Below the pieces are notes generated by a model that saw only the letters and a program-made list of their open reading frames with translations, did not search any database and was not told the DNA's origin. DNA of 6,158 bases from Streptomyces sp. NRRL S-350 (GTDB taxonomy: Bacteria; Actinomycetota; Actinomycetes; Streptomycetales; Streptomycetaceae). Both the position numbers and the translations under genes were made by a program. The stretch is from NCBI RefSeq assembly GCF_000719705.1, contig NZ_JOHO01000125.1, forward strand, positions 1 to 6,158. Direction: 5' to 3'. Below are positions 5,191 through 6,158 of the stretch, piece by piece; positions within the stretch are counted from its first letter, which is position 1; each line of letters starts with the position of its first letter.

Positions 5191-5382
5191 CCCCCGTCCG
5201 TCCCGTGGCCAAGAACCGCGCCCTGCGCGCGACTTCACGCCCGACGCTACTACGCCCGGCCCGCCCGCCACGCCCACCGCAACACCTGCGTTGCGGTGGG
5301 CGTGGCGGGCGGGCCGGGCGTAGTAGCGTCGGGCGTGAAGTCGCGCGCAGGGCGCGGTTCTTGGCCACGGGACGGACGGGGG
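5191..5382. repeat. Perfect 93-bp inverted repeat with 6-nt loop
   Basis: The left arm 5191-5283 and right arm 5290-5382 are exact reverse complements over all 93 positions, with loop ACCTGC (5284-5289). The pairing stops sharply at both ends: the left flank continues the SARP downstream sequence and the right flank continues into the ArsR leader. It begins 46 bp after the SARP stop and ends inside the GGAGGGG ribosome site (5381-5387) of the regulator gene. In RNA it would form an exceptionally strong hairpin, able to terminate SARP transcripts and to attract RNase III. I see no transposase, no target duplication and no coding function. An assembly or amplification artefact must be excluded. 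Confidence 0.95.
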
Positions 5383-5387
5383 AGGGG
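5381..5387 (+). promoter_or_regulatory. Ribosome binding site of the ArsR-like gene, touching the palindrome
   Basis: GGAGGGG lies 8 nt before GTG 5396, and this selects that start among many in-frame GTG codons (5387, 5390, 5396, 5411, 5423, 5429). Its first two bases are the last two bases of the palindrome's right arm, so RNA from upstream would pair them in the hairpin base. Confidence 0.6.
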
Positions 5388-5395
5388 TGGTGGGT

Positions 5396-5755
5396 GTGGG
5401 ACGGGCACGCGTGGCGGCGCGGGTGATCGTGCACCCCGGTGTGGAGGACGTGAGCGTCCAGCAGGTGCTGGAGGCGCTCGCCGACCCGGCCCGCCGGTCG
5501 GTGGTCCGCACACTCGCGCACTCGGGAACCGACCTCAGCTGCGGCTCCTTCGAACTCCCGGTGGGGCGTTCGACCTCCAGCCACCACTTCGGCGTGCTGC
5601 GTGAGGCGGGACTGCTGCGCCAGTACTACGTGGGCACCACCAAGATGAACGCGCTGCGCAGCGAGGAGTTGGAGGGCCGCTTCCCGGGGCTGCTGGCGGC
5701 GGTGGTCGCCGCCGCGGACGCCGAGGCCCGCCGACAGGGCGGCCCGGCGACGTGA
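5396..5755 (+). CDS. ArsR-family winged-helix transcriptional regulator (119 aa)
   Basis: Small dimeric DNA-binding repressor-type protein. The core VEDVSVQQVLEALADPARRS (16-35) opens the ArsR fold. The recognition helix-turn-helix spans about 47-76, with LPVGRSTSSHHFGVLREAGL (54-73), followed by the wing LLRQYYVGTTKMNALR (73-88). The length is typical. There is no ELCVCDL metal site: only one cysteine (Cys49, in LSCGSF) is present, so arsenic or cadmium sensing is unlikely. It resembles the common non-metal ArsR regulators of streptomycetes (LSCGSFELP...STSSHHF). Start GTG 5396 rests on the ribosome site; other in-frame GTGs leave the N-terminus uncertain by up to ~15 residues. The target is not visible. 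It lies on the same strand as the SARP gene, but the palindrome between them argues for separate expression. Confidence 0.92.
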   Translation: MGRARVAARVIVHPGVEDVSVQQVLEALADPARRSVVRTLAHSGTDLSCGSFELPVGRSTSSHHFGVLREAGLLRQYYVGTTKMNALRSEELEGRFPGLLAAVVAAADAEARRQGGPAT

Positions 5756-5759
5756 CCGC

Positions 5760-5782
5760 CCCGCGGGGCACCGCCCCGCGGG
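5760..5782 (+). terminator. Hairpin terminator after the ArsR-like gene
   Basis: A perfect 10-bp G/C stem (5760-5769 with 5773-5782) with loop ACC begins 4 bases after the stop codon. There is no T-tract, as is common for actinobacterial terminators. Confidence 0.6.
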
Positions 5783-5821
5783 CAGACACCCCCGCGGGCA
5801 GACACCCCCGCGGGCAGACGC
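5774..5821 (+). repeat. 16-bp tandem repeat, three copies
   Basis: The unit CCCCGCGGGCAGACAC occurs at 5774-5789, 5790-5805 and, with one change (GACGC for GACAC), at 5806-5821. Each unit carries the small palindrome CCCGCGGG. The first copy overlaps the right side of the terminator stem. No coding role is seen. Confidence 0.9.
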
Positions 5822-5845
5822 CCCGGCGGGCCGTGACCCCGGATC

Positions 5846-5960
5846 GGGGGTCGAGGGTCGGGTCCGGGTCCGGGTCCGGGTCAAGGGTCGGGTCGGGTCC
5901 GGAAGTCCGGGGTCACGGCTCCAGGGTCCTGGGTCCGGGGTTAAGGCTCCGGGGGGTCCG
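5846..5960 (+). repeat. GGGTCC/GGGTCG hexamer-rich spacer, G-quadruplex-prone
   Basis: Six G-runs (5846-5850, 5855-5857, 5860-5862, 5866-5868, 5872-5874, 5878-5880) are separated by 2-4 bases, fitting a G-quadruplex motif. Further degenerate GGGTC, GGGTCC and TCCGGGG units extend to about 5960. Together with 5761-5845 this fills the 264-bp space between the ArsR-like gene and the last partial gene. I see no gene in it. Confidence 0.75.
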
Positions 5961-6005
5961 GGGTGCGGTCGCCGCCCGGCCCCGGGGACGCGCGGGGGCC
6001 GGGCG

Positions 6006-6011
6006 TAGGCT
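6006..6011 (+). promoter_or_regulatory. -10 box TAGGCT of a leaderless-type promoter
   Basis: TAGGCT is a classical streptomycete -10 sequence. Eight bases later comes GTG 6020, so transcription would begin at or next to the start codon, as in leaderless mRNAs. No -35 box is recognisable. Confidence 0.5.
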
Positions 6012-6019
6012 GTCCGCCC

Positions 6020-6158
6020 GTGATCGACAACGACGGAGCCCGCCCGCACGACGGTGACGGCGCGGACGGCGCGGGCGGTGGCGCGGGCGGTGGCGCGGGG
6101 GGCGGCGGCGCGGGCGGTGGCGGGGGCGCCGGGGGGGCGGCGGGCGGGGGCGCGGGGG
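6020..6158 (+). CDS. N-terminus of an unidentified Gly/Ala-rich protein, running off the window
   Basis: An open frame starting at GTG 6020 reads MIDNDGARPHDGDGADGAGG, then only Gly and Ala to the last base (46 complete codons, no stop). The start is supported by the TAGGCT box 8 nt upstream, implying a leaderless transcript; no ribosome site is present. The acidic, then Gly/Ala-rich start looks like a disordered N-terminal tail of a larger protein. The family is not recognisable. The last ~100 bases are almost pure G/C and may include sequencing or assembly error, so the frame near the end is not reliable. Confidence 0.4.
   Translation, partial: MIDNDGARPHDGDGADGAGGGAGGGAGGGGAGGGGGAGGAAGGGAG

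Noticed and set aside
5191..5382. MITE or insertion-sequence remnant
   Set aside because: The ends do not show a target-site duplication or known terminal sequence, and no transposase fragment is visible. A transposon origin is not supported, though not excluded.
5396..5755. Metal-sensing ArsR/SmtB repressor
   Set aside because: The ELCVCDL cysteine motif and other metal ligands are missing; only one cysteine is present.
4994..6049. 351-aa minus-strand frame across the palindrome and ArsR-like gene
   Set aside because: It is antisense to the SARP end and ArsR-like genes, reads through the palindrome and repeats, and has no family features.

Overview
The insert is very GC-rich DNA with almost exclusively G/C third codon positions, a SARP-type regulator, GTG starts and a leaderless-type TAGGCT promoter. 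This points to a streptomycete or a close actinobacterial relative. The first 66 bases are not genomic: they are a complete Illumina/Nextera P7 adapter with its index, so the window is a raw contig whose left edge is a library-fragment end. The right edge dissolves into a G/C-only run.

Left half, minus strand: three genes are read right to left. They are an alpha-oxoamine synthase (PLP-dependent, 403 aa), a FabF-type ketoacyl-ACP synthase (411 aa) and a double-hotdog MaoC-type dehydratase (310 aa). The last two overlap by ATGA. A good ribosome site and an ATG follow the dehydratase stop, but the next gene is cut off by the adapter after five bases. Inferred logic: the synthase elongates and the dehydratase processes an acyl chain, and the oxoamine synthase joins an acyl thioester to an amino acid with loss of CO2, giving an alpha-amino ketone. 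The acyl chain and the amino acid cannot be read from the sequence.

Middle (3607-4268): a 662-bp divergent control region. On the minus strand it holds two TTGCGnA heptamers exactly 11 bp apart, 8 bp upstream of a TAGAAA -10 box. This is the geometry known for SARP-activated promoters. A long repetitive leader follows, with a roughly 9-10 bp periodic TTCACGG array running down to the oxoamine synthase start. The SARP gene (291 aa) is read in the opposite direction and is the obvious candidate activator.

Right half, plus strand: behind the SARP gene lies a duplicated stop-codon segment and then a perfect 93-bp inverted repeat with a 6-nt loop. Its right end runs into the ribosome site of an ArsR-like winged-helix regulator (119 aa). 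A terminator hairpin, 16-bp tandem repeats and a GGGTCC-rich, G-quadruplex-prone spacer follow. Last is the start of a probably leaderless Gly/Ala-rich gene that runs off the window.

The candidates for something new are the small SARP-controlled oxoamine synthase/KAS/MaoC operon, its SARP operator with a repeat-filled leader, and the giant palindrome.
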